Source of the DNA: Klenkia marina
Lineage (GTDB): Bacteria > Actinomycetota > Actinomycetes > Mycobacteriales > Geodermatophilaceae
Assembly (NCBI RefSeq): GCF_900101025.1
Contig: NZ_FMUH01000002.1
Location: forward strand, 558,001-622,000
Direction of reading: 5' to 3'
Length of the DNA: 64,000 bases
In this document: one piece after another, positions 25,275-34,081 of the stretch
Layout: the number at the start of each line of letters is the position of its first letter
How positions within the stretch are numbered: position 1 is the first letter of the stretch
The notes under the pieces: generated by a model
Told to the model about the DNA's origin: nothing
What the model saw: only the letters and a program-made list of their open reading frames with translations
Databases searched by the model: none
Program-made: the position numbers and the translations under genes

Positions 25275-26594
25275 GTGACGGGACTCTGGGACGGCACCTT
25301 CGCGCGCGGGGGTGCCGCCGCCGCGGTCTCCGACGGCGCCTGGCTGCAGGCGATGCTCGACGTCGAGGCCGGGCTGGCCCGCGCCGCGGCCCGCTGCGGG
25401 CTGGTCGCCACCACGGCCGCCGACGAGGTCACGCGGGTCGCGGCCCAGCCGGGGGCGCTGGACGTCGCCGCCGTGGTCGCCCGGGCGGCCGACGCCGGCA
25501 ACCCGGTGCCGCCGCTGGTGCGGGTGCTCACCGACGCCGTCGGGCCGCACGCCGCCGCCGCGGTGCACGTGGGTGCCACCAGCCAGGACGTCGTGGACTC
25601 GGCGATGGTGCTGCTCGCCCGCCGGGCCGTCGCCGCGATCGACGCCGACCTCGCCGCGGCCGCCGACGCCTGCGCCCGGCTGGCCGCCGAGCACCGCGAC
25701 GACCCGGTCATCGGTCGCACGCTGATGCAGCAGGCGTTGCCCACCACCCTCGGGCTCAAGGTCGCCGGCTGGCTGGCCGGCCTCGACGGTGCCCGCACCC
25801 GGCTGGCTGCGGTCGACGCGTCGCTGCCCGTGCAGTACGGCGGAGCGGTCGGCACGCTGGCGGCCAGCTCGGGGTCGGGCGTCGACGTCCGGGCGGCGCT
25901 GGCCGACGAGCTGGGGCTCACCACCACCGCCGTCCCGTGGTTCACCACCCGGCTGCCGGTCGCCGACCTCGCCGGGGCCCTGGGCGCCGCGGCCGGGGTG
26001 GTCGCCACGGTCGCGCTCGACGTCGTCCTGCTCGCGCAGACCGAGGTGGCCGAGGCCGCCGAGTCGGGGGAGGGGCGGGGCGGGTCGTCGGCGATGCCGC
26101 ACAAGCGGAACCCCGTCGCGGCGATCTCCGCCCGGGCCTGCGCCCGCCGCGCCCCCGGGCTGGTCGGCACGCTGTTCGCCGCCATGGAGCAGGAGCACGA
26201 GCGCTCGGCCGGGGCCTGGCACAGCGAGTGGCCCACCCTCTCGGCGCTGCTGTCCACCGTCGGGTCGGCCGCGGCCTGGCTGGCCGACTGCCTGGGCGGG
26301 CTGCGGTTCGACCCCGTCCGGGCCGCCGCCGTGGTCGACGCCGCCTCGGGCGCGCAGCTGGCGGGCGCGCTGGCCGAGGCGCTCACCCCGGCCCTGGGGC
26401 GCGGCCCGGCCCACGACGCCGCCGCCGACGCGGTGCGCCAGGCCGCCCGCGAGGGCCGCCCGCTCGCCGACCTGGTCGGCGAGCGCACCGACGTCGACGC
26501 CGGCACCCTGCTGGCCGGCGCCGCTCCCGACACCGGCGAGGCCGCCGCCCAGGTCGACGCCGCGCTCGCCGCGCACACCATCACCCGCAGCTGA
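25275..26594 (+). CDS. pcaB: 3-carboxy-cis,cis-muconate cycloisomerase
   Basis: 439 residues from GTG 25275. Fumarase/aspartase superfamily: signature GGSSAMPHKRNPVAAISA, conserved VHVGATSQDVVDSAMVLLAR and LPVQYGGAVGTLAASSGSG. Converts 3-carboxymuconate to gamma-carboxymuconolactone. Located 22 bp after pcaG and 9 bp before pcaD, so part of one operon. Length fits bacterial PcaB. Confidence 0.92.
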   Translation: MTGLWDGTFARGGAAAAVSDGAWLQAMLDVEAGLARAAARCGLVATTAADEVTRVAAQPGALDVAAVVARAADAGNPVPPLVRVLTDAVGPHAAAAVHVGATSQDVVDSAMVLLARRAVAAIDADLAAAADACARLAAEHRDDPVIGRTLMQQALPTTLGLKVAGWLAGLDGARTRLAAVDASLPVQYGGAVGTLAASSGSGVDVRAALADELGLTTTAVPWFTTRLPVADLAGALGAAAGVVATVALDVVLLAQTEVAEAAESGEGRGGSSAMPHKRNPVAAISARACARRAPGLVGTLFAAMEQEHERSAGAWHSEWPTLSALLSTVGSAAAWLADCLGGLRFDPVRAAAVVDAASGAQLAGALAEALTPALGRGPAHDAAADAVRQAAREGRPLADLVGERTDVDAGTLLAGAAPDTGEAAAQVDAALAAHTITRS

Positions 26595-26603
26595 GGAGAC
26601 CCG

Positions 26604-27377
26604 ATGTCCGTGATCGACGTCCACCACGAGGTGACCGGGCCCGAGGGTGCCCCGGTCGTCGTCCTGTCCAACTCCCTCGGCGCGACCCTGGAGATGTGGG
26701 ACCCGCAGGTGGCCGCGCTGGCCGAGCGCTTCCGGGTGGTCCGCTACGACACCCGCGGCCACGGTCGCTCACCGGCCGCGCAGGGGGACTCGACCATCGA
26801 CGACCTCGCCGACGACGTGCTCGCCCTGCTCGACCGGCTGCGCATCGGCCGGGCGCACGTCGTGGGCCTGTCCATCGGCGGCATGACCGGCCTGCGGCTC
26901 GCCGCGCGCAACCCCGAGCGGGTCGACCGGCTCGTCGTGCTGTGCAGCTCGGCGCACCCCGGCAACCCCGACGCGTGGCGTGACCGCGCCGCCACCGCCC
27001 GCAGCCAGGGCACCGGCGCCCTGGCCGAGGCCGTGGTCGGCCGCTGGTTCACCCCCGCCTTCGCCGAGGCGCACCCCGACCTGGTGGCCCGCATGCGGGA
27101 GACGATCGCCGCCTGCGACGACGAGGGCTACGCGGGCTGCTGCGCCGCCGTCGGCGCGCTCGACCTGCGCGACCAGCTCGACGCGATCACCGCGCCCACC
27201 CTGGTGATCAGCGGCGCCGACGACCCCGCGCTGCCGCCCGAGCACCAGGGGGCCATCGCCGCCGGCATCCGCGGCGCGGCGCTGCTCACCCTCAGCCCCG
27301 CCGCGCACATCGCCAACGTCGAGCAGCCCGAGCACGTCACCGCCGCGCTGCTGGCCCACCTGGGCGGCATCCGGTGA
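26604..27377 (+). CDS. pcaD: 3-oxoadipate enol-lactonase
   Basis: 257 residues from ATG 26604 (GAGGAG upstream). Alpha/beta hydrolase: VVVLSNSLGATLEMWDPQ is the oxyanion-hole strand with the PcaD-type SNSLG, AHVVGLSIGGMTGLRLA the nucleophile elbow (Ser in GLSIGG), and the late ISGADDPALPPEHQ and LSPAAHIANVEQP supply Asp and His. Hydrolyses beta-ketoadipate enol-lactone. Separate from pcaC, not fused as in PcaL, although the two overlap by 4 bp. Confidence 0.9.
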   Translation: MSVIDVHHEVTGPEGAPVVVLSNSLGATLEMWDPQVAALAERFRVVRYDTRGHGRSPAAQGDSTIDDLADDVLALLDRLRIGRAHVVGLSIGGMTGLRLAARNPERVDRLVVLCSSAHPGNPDAWRDRAATARSQGTGALAEAVVGRWFTPAFAEAHPDLVARMRETIAACDDEGYAGCCAAVGALDLRDQLDAITAPTLVISGADDPALPPEHQGAIAAGIRGAALLTLSPAAHIANVEQPEHVTAALLAHLGGIR

Positions 27378-27790
27378 CCGAGCCGACCTCGACCCCGGCC
27401 TCGACCCCGAGCACGGACGACGAGCGCCGCGCCGCCGGCATGCGCACCCGGCGGGAGGTGCTGGGCGACGCCCACGTCGACCGAGCGGTGGCCGCGGTGA
27501 CCCCGCTGACCGCCGACTTCCAGGACTTCATCACCCGCGTCGCCTGGGGCGACCTGTGGCAGCGGCCCGGCCTGGACCGGCGCACCCGCTCGATGCTCAC
27601 CCTGGCGATCACCGCCTCGCTGCGGCACTGGGACGAGTTCGCGCTGCACGTCAAGGCCGCGGTGCACAACGGGCTCACCGACGACGAGATCGCCGAGGTG
27701 TGCCTGCACACCGCGGTCTACGCCGGAGTGCCGGCCGCCAACCACGCCCTCGCCGTCGCCAAGCCCATCCTGGCCGAGCTCCGGACGTGA
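27374..27790 (+). CDS. pcaC: 4-carboxymuconolactone decarboxylase
   Basis: 138 residues from GTG 27374. AhpD/CMD fold: MRTRREVLGDAHVDRAVA, FITRVAWGDLWQRPGLDRRT, SMLTLAITASLRHWDEFALH and EIAEVCLHTAVYAGVPAANH. Decarboxylates gamma-carboxymuconolactone to the enol-lactone used by PcaD. Last gene of the run; pcaI/pcaJ/pcaF for the final steps are not in the window. A weak GGCCC/GGGCC hairpin at 27802-27818 follows the stop. Confidence 0.92.
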   Translation: MTEPTSTPASTPSTDDERRAAGMRTRREVLGDAHVDRAVAAVTPLTADFQDFITRVAWGDLWQRPGLDRRTRSMLTLAITASLRHWDEFALHVKAAVHNGLTDDEIAEVCLHTAVYAGVPAANHALAVAKPILAELRT

Positions 27791-27862
27791 CGTGCCGGAA
27801 CGGCCCGGCTGCAGGGCCCCGTGGCGCACGCAGTGCGTCGTGGGGGGCAGCCGGGTCCTTCC

Positions 27863-29647
27863 TCAGTCGGCCGGGATGCTGACCGCGAAGGACACGGTGT
27901 TGGGCTGGAAGTCCACGGTCGCCGTGTCGGGGTAGGTGAACACCCCGCCGAAGGTGATCGTGCCGGTGGTGAAGTCCGCCGGGACGTCGAACGCGGTGCC
28001 CACCAGGCTCGGGTCGGGCACGATGTCCTGCGCCGGGACGACGGTGCCGTCGGGCAGGGTCAGCGTGAAGTACTCCGAGGGGGCCTCGCCCGCGCTGAGC
28101 CCGTCGGCCACCAGGTCGGTGTCGATGACCAGGAAGGCCCGGTCGGGCCCGGAGGGCCGCGCGGTCACGTTCGTGCCGGCGAACCAGCTCAGCGACGCCT
28201 CCTGGACGGTCACCGTGAAGGTGAACGGCGTGGTCACCCGGCCCGGCGCGCTGATGACCCCGGGGATCTGCTGCGGGGCGATCGCGTCGGCGGTCCGGCT
28301 GGTGCGGGTGGTGATCTGCAGGTTGTCCGCGCCGGGCGAGCCGTCGACCAGCGACAGCGTCTGGGTGTTCTCGCCGTCGACCACGACCAGCTCGACGTCG
28401 GCGTCCTCGGGTGCCGAGATCAGGCCCTCGACCGTGGCGCCGGGGGTGACCAGCGAGGGGTCGACGTCGACCTCGTCGCCGCCGTCGACGGTGTAGGACA
28501 GGGACGGGGCGTCGTTGCTGTAGCCCTCGCCGCGGTCGACGGTGTAGCTGAACACCCGGAAGACCTCGCCCTCGGCGGGCCGGCGGGCGTCGTCCCCGGT
28601 GCCGATCCGGTCAGCCTCGCCGAGCCCGGTGACGGTCACGCGGGCCGAACCGCCGGACAGCGTGGCCAGGCCGTCGGGGGCGCTCAGGTCGACGTCGTCG
28701 AAGGGGCCGTCGGCGGTGAACCCGGCGTCGGCCCGCGGCGGCTGGGGCACCTCGAGGCCACCGCTGCCGTCGGGCGGGCCGCCGCCGTCGGGGCGGGCCA
28801 GCAGGTCGGGATCGGTCACGGCCTGCGGCTCGGGGTCGGTGGGCTCGTCGGACACGTCGAAGGTGACGTCGCCGTCGCCGTCGGACGGGGCCATCGGGAA
28901 GAGCAGGTAGGCGGCGCTCGGGTCGCCGTCGACGAACAGCACCGGACCGCAGACCAGGTCGTCCTGGACGTCGGTCGTGTCGGCGTTGCGGTAGCTGAAC
29001 CAGCACGCGCTGTCGTCGTTCGTCGCGCCGCCGCGGGACTCGGCGTACGAGGCGAACTTCCCCTCGGCGTCGTCGAGCACCTTCTCCGGCTCGGCCACGG
29101 TGCGCCCGGCGTAGGTGAAGTCGCCGCCGCGCAGCAGGAAGAACCACAGGCCGCCGGCGACCAGGGCCACCACGAGCAGCGCCGCGGCGCCGATGATCAG
29201 CGGCTTGCGCTTGCTGCGGGGACGCGGCTGCACAGACCACGGGGCCGGGCCGCCGGCCGGGTTCCAGGCCCCGGCCGGCTGCTGCTGGCCCTGCGGGGCG
29301 CCCTGCTGGGGACCCTGCGGGGAGCCCTGCTGAGGGTGCTGCGGCGGCACGGCGCCGAACTGCTGGGTCGGGTACCGGCCATCCCAGCCGGCCTGCTGCC
29401 CCGGCTGCGGCCCGGACGGGGGCGGGACCGGCGGCCGGCCCTGCTGCGGGCCCTGCTGGGGGGTGGGGGGCGCACCCTGCCACGGAGGGGACGACGGACC
29501 GGACTGCTGTCCGGGCTGCTGGCCGGGTTGCTGGCCGGGTTGCTGGCTCTGCTGCTGGCCCTGCTGGGGGTTCTGCCACTGGCCGGGCCACCCTGCCCCG
29601 TTGCCTGCCCCGTTGCCGGGAGCCCTGCCGTCGCCGCGCTCGGTCAC
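27863..29647 (-). CDS. Membrane-anchored extracytoplasmic protein with Gln/Pro-rich cytoplasmic N-terminus
   Basis: 594 residues from GTG 29647. Residues ~1-145 are cytoplasmic and low-complexity (QQPGQQPGQQPGQQ, PQGPQQGAPQGQQQP). A basic patch (RPRSKRK) leads into one TM helix (PLIIGAAALLVVALVAGGLW). The external part (~430 residues) is Asp/Thr/Val-rich beta sequence with one Cys pair (SACWFSYRN, DDLVCGPVLF) and repeated sandwich-like segments ending in VDFQPNTVSFAVSIPAD. No catalytic motif or known family recognised; the layout resembles actinobacterial surface or substrate-binding anchors. It stands alone between the pca operon and the glycosyltransferase run. Confidence 0.6.
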   Translation of the reverse strand: MTERGDGRAPGNGAGNGAGWPGQWQNPQQGQQQSQQPGQQPGQQPGQQSGPSSPPWQGAPPTPQQGPQQGRPPVPPPSGPQPGQQAGWDGRYPTQQFGAVPPQHPQQGSPQGPQQGAPQGQQQPAGAWNPAGGPAPWSVQPRPRSKRKPLIIGAAALLVVALVAGGLWFFLLRGGDFTYAGRTVAEPEKVLDDAEGKFASYAESRGGATNDDSACWFSYRNADTTDVQDDLVCGPVLFVDGDPSAAYLLFPMAPSDGDGDVTFDVSDEPTDPEPQAVTDPDLLARPDGGGPPDGSGGLEVPQPPRADAGFTADGPFDDVDLSAPDGLATLSGGSARVTVTGLGEADRIGTGDDARRPAEGEVFRVFSYTVDRGEGYSNDAPSLSYTVDGGDEVDVDPSLVTPGATVEGLISAPEDADVELVVVDGENTQTLSLVDGSPGADNLQITTRTSRTADAIAPQQIPGVISAPGRVTTPFTFTVTVQEASLSWFAGTNVTARPSGPDRAFLVIDTDLVADGLSAGEAPSEYFTLTLPDGTVVPAQDIVPDPSLVGTAFDVPADFTTGTITFGGVFTYPDTATVDFQPNTVSFAVSIPAD

Positions 29648-30013
29648 GTGCCCTCCTCGTCGGTCGACCGAGGGCAGGCTGCCCCGGTCGGCTCTCCGGA
29701 GGCCGAAGGTAACGGGTCCGACCGTTTCCGCGCCTGCTGACGATCACCCGTACCGGCGAGCCCCCCCGGCGGAAACGACGGTTACGCAGCGGAAGGGGAG
29801 AGTGACCTGCCGCACCGGGGGGCCTGGTCGAGGTGCGGGGGGGCGGGGGGTCTGTGAAGATCGTCCACAGTTCGGTCCACGTGGCCCGGGCGCCGGTCGT
29901 CGTGCCGGGGCTCCGTGGTGACACCTCATGAAGCGGGGTGGGGCCGCCGATCCTGCCCCGCTCGACGCCCGTCGTGTCGCGGGGTGCCCGCTGCCAGGAG
30001 GTGCCGCGCGCCC
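29648..30013. other. Intergenic region between divergent genes
   Basis: About 366 bases separate the anchored protein (minus) from the glycosyltransferase operon (plus). Several G and C runs are present (around 29761-29767 and 29836-29850). No tRNA, no convincing hairpin with a tail and no palindromic operator was found. The glycosyltransferase frame is open back to 29915, so part of this stretch could be translated if an upstream start is used. Confidence 0.4.
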
Positions 30014-31273
30014 GTGCCCGAGAACACCGCACCGCCCAACCGCACCCACGCGGCCCCGGCTCCCCGGCGGGGCCGCCTGCGGGCCGTCCCGTCCCGCACC
30101 GACGCCGTGCGGTCCGACGCGGTGCGCCCCGACGGTTCGCGGCCCGACGGCGTGCGCCCCGACCACGTGCTCGACACCGGGCGCCGGCTGCGCATCGCGC
30201 TGATCGCCTCCAGCCGGTTCCCGATCGCCGAGCCCTTCGCCGGTGGTCTCGAGTCCCACGTCTGGCAGCTCACCCGCTCCCTGGCCGCCCGTGGCCACGA
30301 CGTCACCCTGTTCGCCGCCCCCGGTTCGGACCCCGACCTGCCGGTCGAGCGGCTGCCGGTGCGGCGCGTGGAGATCAGCCCGGCCGCACGCGCGGACGTG
30401 AGCATGGCCCCGGAGGTGTTCCTCGAGGACCACCACGCCTACTTGGCGCTGATGCTCGAGCTGACCGGCCGGCGGGCGCTGGACTTCGACCTCGTGCACA
30501 ACCACGCCCTGCACTACCTGCCGCTGGCCATGGCCCCGGCGCTGCAGGTGCCGATGGTCTCGACGCTGCACTGCCCGCCCACGCCCTGGATGGAGTCTGC
30601 GCTGCAGAGCGGCGGCCCCACCCCGGTGCACCTGGTGGCCGTCAGCGAGCACACCGCAGCGGCCTGGCGCAGCTCACGCGGGGTGCGCCAGCAGGTCGGC
30701 GTGGTGCCCAACGGCGTCGACCTCTCCCGATGGGTGGCCGGCCCGGGTGGCGGTCCGCTCATCTGGTCCGGGCGCATCGTCCCGGAGAAGGGCACGCACC
30801 TGGCCGTGCAGGCGGCGCTGGCCGCCGGGCGCGAGCTGCAGATCGCCGGGCCGGTCGTCGACCGCGAGTACTTCGACCGCACCATCGCGCCGTTCCTGGG
30901 TCGCGGGGTGACCCACCTGGGCCACCTCGACCACCCCGAGCTCGCCCGTGCGGTGGGCCGGGCGTCGGTGGCGCTGGTGACCCCGTGCTGGGACGAGCCC
31001 TTCGGCCTGGTGGTCGCCGAGGCGCTGGCCTGCGGCACCCCGGTGGTGGCCTTCTCCCGCGGCGGCATCCCCGAGGTGCTCACCCCGGCCTGCGGGCGGC
31101 TCGTGCCCCCCGGCGACGTCGCCGCCCTGGCCGCGGCGATCCCCGAGGCCGAGCAGCTCTCGCGCGCCGACGCCCGCGAGCGGGCGCGCGCACACTGCTC
31201 GGTGGAGACGATGGTCGACCGCTACGAACGCGTGTACGGCTCGCTGGCGGCCGCCGCGGTGGCGACTGCGTGA
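30014..31273 (+). CDS. GT4-type glycosyltransferase
   Basis: 419 residues from GTG 30014 (AGGAGG lies 13 nt upstream; earlier in-frame starts exist, e.g. 29915). After a disordered leader with DAVRSDAVRPDG-like repeats comes a GT-B enzyme: LRIALIASSRFPIAEPFAGG is the N-terminal loop with GG, LESHVWQLTRSLAARGHDV follows, VAVSEHTAAAW starts the linker, GGPLIWSGRIVPEKGTHLAV the nucleotide-binding domain, and PCWDEPFGLVVAEALACGTP the EPFGLVxxEA motif. Retaining sugar transfer from a nucleotide sugar, cytoplasmic. First of six coupled genes. Confidence 0.85.
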   Translation: MPENTAPPNRTHAAPAPRRGRLRAVPSRTDAVRSDAVRPDGSRPDGVRPDHVLDTGRRLRIALIASSRFPIAEPFAGGLESHVWQLTRSLAARGHDVTLFAAPGSDPDLPVERLPVRRVEISPAARADVSMAPEVFLEDHHAYLALMLELTGRRALDFDLVHNHALHYLPLAMAPALQVPMVSTLHCPPTPWMESALQSGGPTPVHLVAVSEHTAAAWRSSRGVRQQVGVVPNGVDLSRWVAGPGGGPLIWSGRIVPEKGTHLAVQAALAAGRELQIAGPVVDREYFDRTIAPFLGRGVTHLGHLDHPELARAVGRASVALVTPCWDEPFGLVVAEALACGTPVVAFSRGGIPEVLTPACGRLVPPGDVAALAAAIPEAEQLSRADARERARAHCSVETMVDRYERVYGSLAAAAVATA

Positions 31274-32280
31274 GGGAGGCGGCCGTGATCGGCTGGTACG
31301 TGCACCACCAGGGCCGGGGGCACCTGCACCGGGCCGCCGCGGTGGCCGCCGTCCTGGACCACCCGGTCACCGGCCTGTCCTCCCTGCCCGACCCCGGCGG
31401 CCCGTTCGCCGCGTGGGTGCCGCTGGCCGACGACGCCGCGCACCCGGTCGAGGAGGTCACCGCCGGCGGCGCCCTGCACTGGGCGCCCCGCGGGCACGAC
31501 GGCATGCGCGAGCGCATGGCCCGGCTGGCCGCCTGGGTCGACGAGGCGCGCCCCGCGGCGGTGGTGGTCGACGTGTCGGTCGAGGTCAGCGTCTTCCTGC
31601 GGCTGATGGGCGTCCCCGTGGTGGTCACCGCGATGCCCGGTGACCGCACCGACGCCCCGCACACCACCGGCTACACCGTGGCCGACCGCGTGCTGGCCTT
31701 CTGGCCCCGCGACGTCCTCGACCCGCCCTGGCTGGCCGACCAGGGCGACCGCGTCGTGCACGTCGGCGCCGTCTCCCGCTTCGACGGCCGTCCCCCCGCC
31801 GACCCCGCGCCGGGCACCGCCGTGCTGCTGGCCGGCGGCGGGGGCAGCGCCGTGACTGCCGCCGACGTCGACGCCCTGCGCGCGGTCACGCCGGGCCTGT
31901 CCTGGACGGTGCTCGGCGGCCCGGGCGAGTGGACGGCCGACCCGTGGCCGGTGCTCTCGGCGGCCGACGTGGTGGTCACCCACGCCGGGCAGAACGCGCT
32001 GGCCGAGGTGGCCGCGGCCCGCCGTCCGGCCGTGGTCGTCGCCCAGGACCGCCCCTTCCGCGAGCAGCACCGCACGACCGAGGCACTGCACCGCTCGGGG
32101 GTCGCGGTCGGCCTGCCCCGCTGGCCCGACGCCGCGGCCTGGCCCCGCCTGCTCGACCAGGCGCGTGCCCTGGGCGGCGACGGCTGGGCCCGGTGGTCCC
32201 CGGGCGACGCCGCGCAGCGGGCGGCGGCCGAGATCCGTGCCGTGGCCGGCGCGGTGTCCTCCCCGGTGTCCTCGCAGTGA
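31270..32280 (+). CDS. MurG/GT28-like glycosyltransferase
   Basis: 336 residues from GTG 31270, overlapping the previous stop by 4 bp. GWYVHHQGRGHLHRAAAVAA has the GxGH loop of GT28/MurG-type enzymes, and ADVVVTHAGQNALAEVAAAR with RPAVVVAQDRPFREQHRTTE is the donor-binding region ('THxGxNxLxE'). The middle segment (VVHVGAVSRFDGRPP, AVLLAGGGGSAVTAADVDAL) is the start of the second Rossmann domain. GT-B fold; acceptor and donor unknown. Likely acts with the neighbouring GT4 and GT2 enzymes on one glycan or glycolipid. Confidence 0.75.
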   Translation: MREAAVIGWYVHHQGRGHLHRAAAVAAVLDHPVTGLSSLPDPGGPFAAWVPLADDAAHPVEEVTAGGALHWAPRGHDGMRERMARLAAWVDEARPAAVVVDVSVEVSVFLRLMGVPVVVTAMPGDRTDAPHTTGYTVADRVLAFWPRDVLDPPWLADQGDRVVHVGAVSRFDGRPPADPAPGTAVLLAGGGGSAVTAADVDALRAVTPGLSWTVLGGPGEWTADPWPVLSAADVVVTHAGQNALAEVAAARRPAVVVAQDRPFREQHRTTEALHRSGVAVGLPRWPDAAAWPRLLDQARALGGDGWARWSPGDAAQRAAAEIRAVAGAVSSPVSSQ

Positions 32281-33068
32281 GGACGGCGGTCGTCACCGTC
32301 GTGCACGGCCGGCACGCCCACCTCGCCCGCCAGCTCGCCGGCCTCGCCGCCCAGACCCGCCCCGCCGACGACCACGTGGTGGTGGCGATGGGCGACGCCG
32401 GGGTGGCGGCGGTCGTCGGTGATCGCGCCCGGGTGGTCGACCTGCCCGCCGGGCCCCGGTTGCCGCTGGCCGGGGCCCGCAACGCCGGCGCGGCCGTCGC
32501 CGTCGCCGCCGGTGCGCAGCTGCTGGTGTTCCTCGACGTCGACTGCATCCCCGGGCCGACCCTGGTCGAGCGGTACGCAGCGGCCGCCCAGGACGGTGTG
32601 CTGGACTCGGGACCCGTGAGCTACCTGCCGCCGGCCGACGACTACGACCTGGCGACCCTGCCCACCCTGGCTGACCCGCACCCTGCCCGGCCCGCGCCGC
32701 CCGACGGCGAGGTCGTGCCGGCGACCGACCACCGCCTGTTCTGGTCGCTGTCCTTCTCGGTCACCGCCCCCACCTGGGCCGCGCTGGGCGGCTTCTGCGA
32801 GGAGTACGCCGGCTACGGCGGCGAGGACACCGACTTCGCCGAGACCGCGCACGCCGCCGGCGTCCCGCTGCGCTGGGTGGGTGGTGCGGCCGCGTTCCAC
32901 CAGCACCACCCGGTGTCCCGGCCCCCGGTCGAGCACCTGGACGACGTGCTGGTCAACGGCGCGGTGTTCGCCCGGCGCTGGGGCTGGTGGCCCATGCAGG
33001 GCTGGCTGACGGCGTTCGAGGAGCGCGGCCTGGTGCGCCGCGCCGGCGACGGCTGGGTGGCCGCCTGA
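32277..33068 (+). CDS. GT2-family glycosyltransferase
   Basis: 263 residues from GTG 32277, 4-bp overlap with the preceding gene. GT-A fold: AVVTVVHGRHAHLARQLAGL, LPLAGARNAGAAVAVAAGAQ, LLVFLDVDCIPGPTLVERY with the DxD-type LDVDC, and the C-terminal galactosyltransferase-like WAALGGFCEEYAGYGGEDTD (GGFDE.YxGYGxEDxD type). Sits between the GT28-like and a GT-B-like enzyme. Substrates unknown. Confidence 0.85.
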   Translation: MRTAVVTVVHGRHAHLARQLAGLAAQTRPADDHVVVAMGDAGVAAVVGDRARVVDLPAGPRLPLAGARNAGAAVAVAAGAQLLVFLDVDCIPGPTLVERYAAAAQDGVLDSGPVSYLPPADDYDLATLPTLADPHPARPAPPDGEVVPATDHRLFWSLSFSVTAPTWAALGGFCEEYAGYGGEDTDFAETAHAAGVPLRWVGGAAAFHQHHPVSRPPVEHLDDVLVNGAVFARRWGWWPMQGWLTAFEERGLVRRAGDGWVAA

Positions 33069-34081
33069 TGCGCGTGGTCACGGTGCCGCACACGCACCCC
33101 TACCTCGACGCCGTGCTGCCCGCCGGGGTCGAGCGGGTCGGTCCGCCGCCTCCGCCGGACAACCCCTGGGCGCCGAGCCCCTGGCTGGATGCCGGTTACC
33201 TCACCGCGCACGCCCACGAGGTCGACGTCGTGCACCTGCACTTCGGCTTCGACGGCCTGACGCCCGACGAGATGCTCGCCTGGACCGAGGCGGTGCGCCG
33301 CAGCGGCGTGGGCCTCGTGGTGACCGTCCACGACCTGCGCAACCCGCACCACTCCACCCGCGAGCGGCACGACCGGCACCTGGCCGCGCTGCTGGGTGCC
33401 GCCGAGGTCGTGCTGACGCTGACCGAGGGCGCCGCCGACGAGATCGCCGAGCGGTTCTCCCGCTCCTGCATCGTCGTCCCGCACCCGGGCCTGGTCACCC
33501 CGCTGCCGGACGTCGGCCGCGAGCCCCGCCTGGTCGGCGTCCACCTGAAGTCGCTGCGCACCAACCTGCTCGACCCGCTGGACGTCGTCCGCGCGGCGGC
33601 GTCGGGCGCGGTGTCCGGCGGCGGGCGGCTGCGGGTCGACGTGCACGACGACGTCGACCTCGACGCACGGGTGCCCGGGCTGCGGGAGGGCGCGCAGGCG
33701 GGGGAGTACGAGCTGGTGGTGCACCCCCGCTACGACGACGCAGAGCTCACCGCCTACCTGCAGACGCTGGCGGTCTCGGTGCTGCCGCACCGGTTCGGCA
33801 CCCACTCGGGCTGGCTCGAGGCCTGCCGCGACGTCGGCACCCGGGTGGTCGCCCCCACCTGCGGCCACTACGCCGACCAGTGGGACGACGTCGTCCTCTA
33901 CGGCAACGACGAGGTGCGGGGTCTGGACGCCGGGTCCCTCACCGCCGCGGTGCTGGTCGCGGTCACCCGGCCCTGGCCGGCCAGGGCCGAACCGGCCTGG
34001 CGCAGCGAGCAGCGGGCCCACCTGCGCCGGGTGCACGACCACGTCTACAGCCGGGTGGCCGCCGACGGCACGCCCTCGTGA
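33068..34081 (+). CDS. GT-B-type glycosyltransferase-like protein
   Basis: 337 residues from ATG 33068 in TGATG. VVTVPHTHPYLDAVLP opens the N-terminal domain; VDVVHLHFGFDGLTPDEM and GLVVTVHDLRNPHHSTRER are typical of GT4-like N-domains (HLHFG, VHDL). LTLTEGAADEIAERFSRSCI and VVPHPGL lead into a reduced C-domain (LVGVHLKSLRTNLLDPLDVV, VSVLPHRFGTHSGWLEACRD). The EX7E motif is modified. Related in layout to the next gene. Confidence 0.7.
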   Translation: MRVVTVPHTHPYLDAVLPAGVERVGPPPPPDNPWAPSPWLDAGYLTAHAHEVDVVHLHFGFDGLTPDEMLAWTEAVRRSGVGLVVTVHDLRNPHHSTRERHDRHLAALLGAAEVVLTLTEGAADEIAERFSRSCIVVPHPGLVTPLPDVGREPRLVGVHLKSLRTNLLDPLDVVRAAASGAVSGGGRLRVDVHDDVDLDARVPGLREGAQAGEYELVVHPRYDDAELTAYLQTLAVSVLPHRFGTHSGWLEACRDVGTRVVAPTCGHYADQWDDVVLYGNDEVRGLDAGSLTAAVLVAVTRPWPARAEPAWRSEQRAHLRRVHDHVYSRVAADGTPS

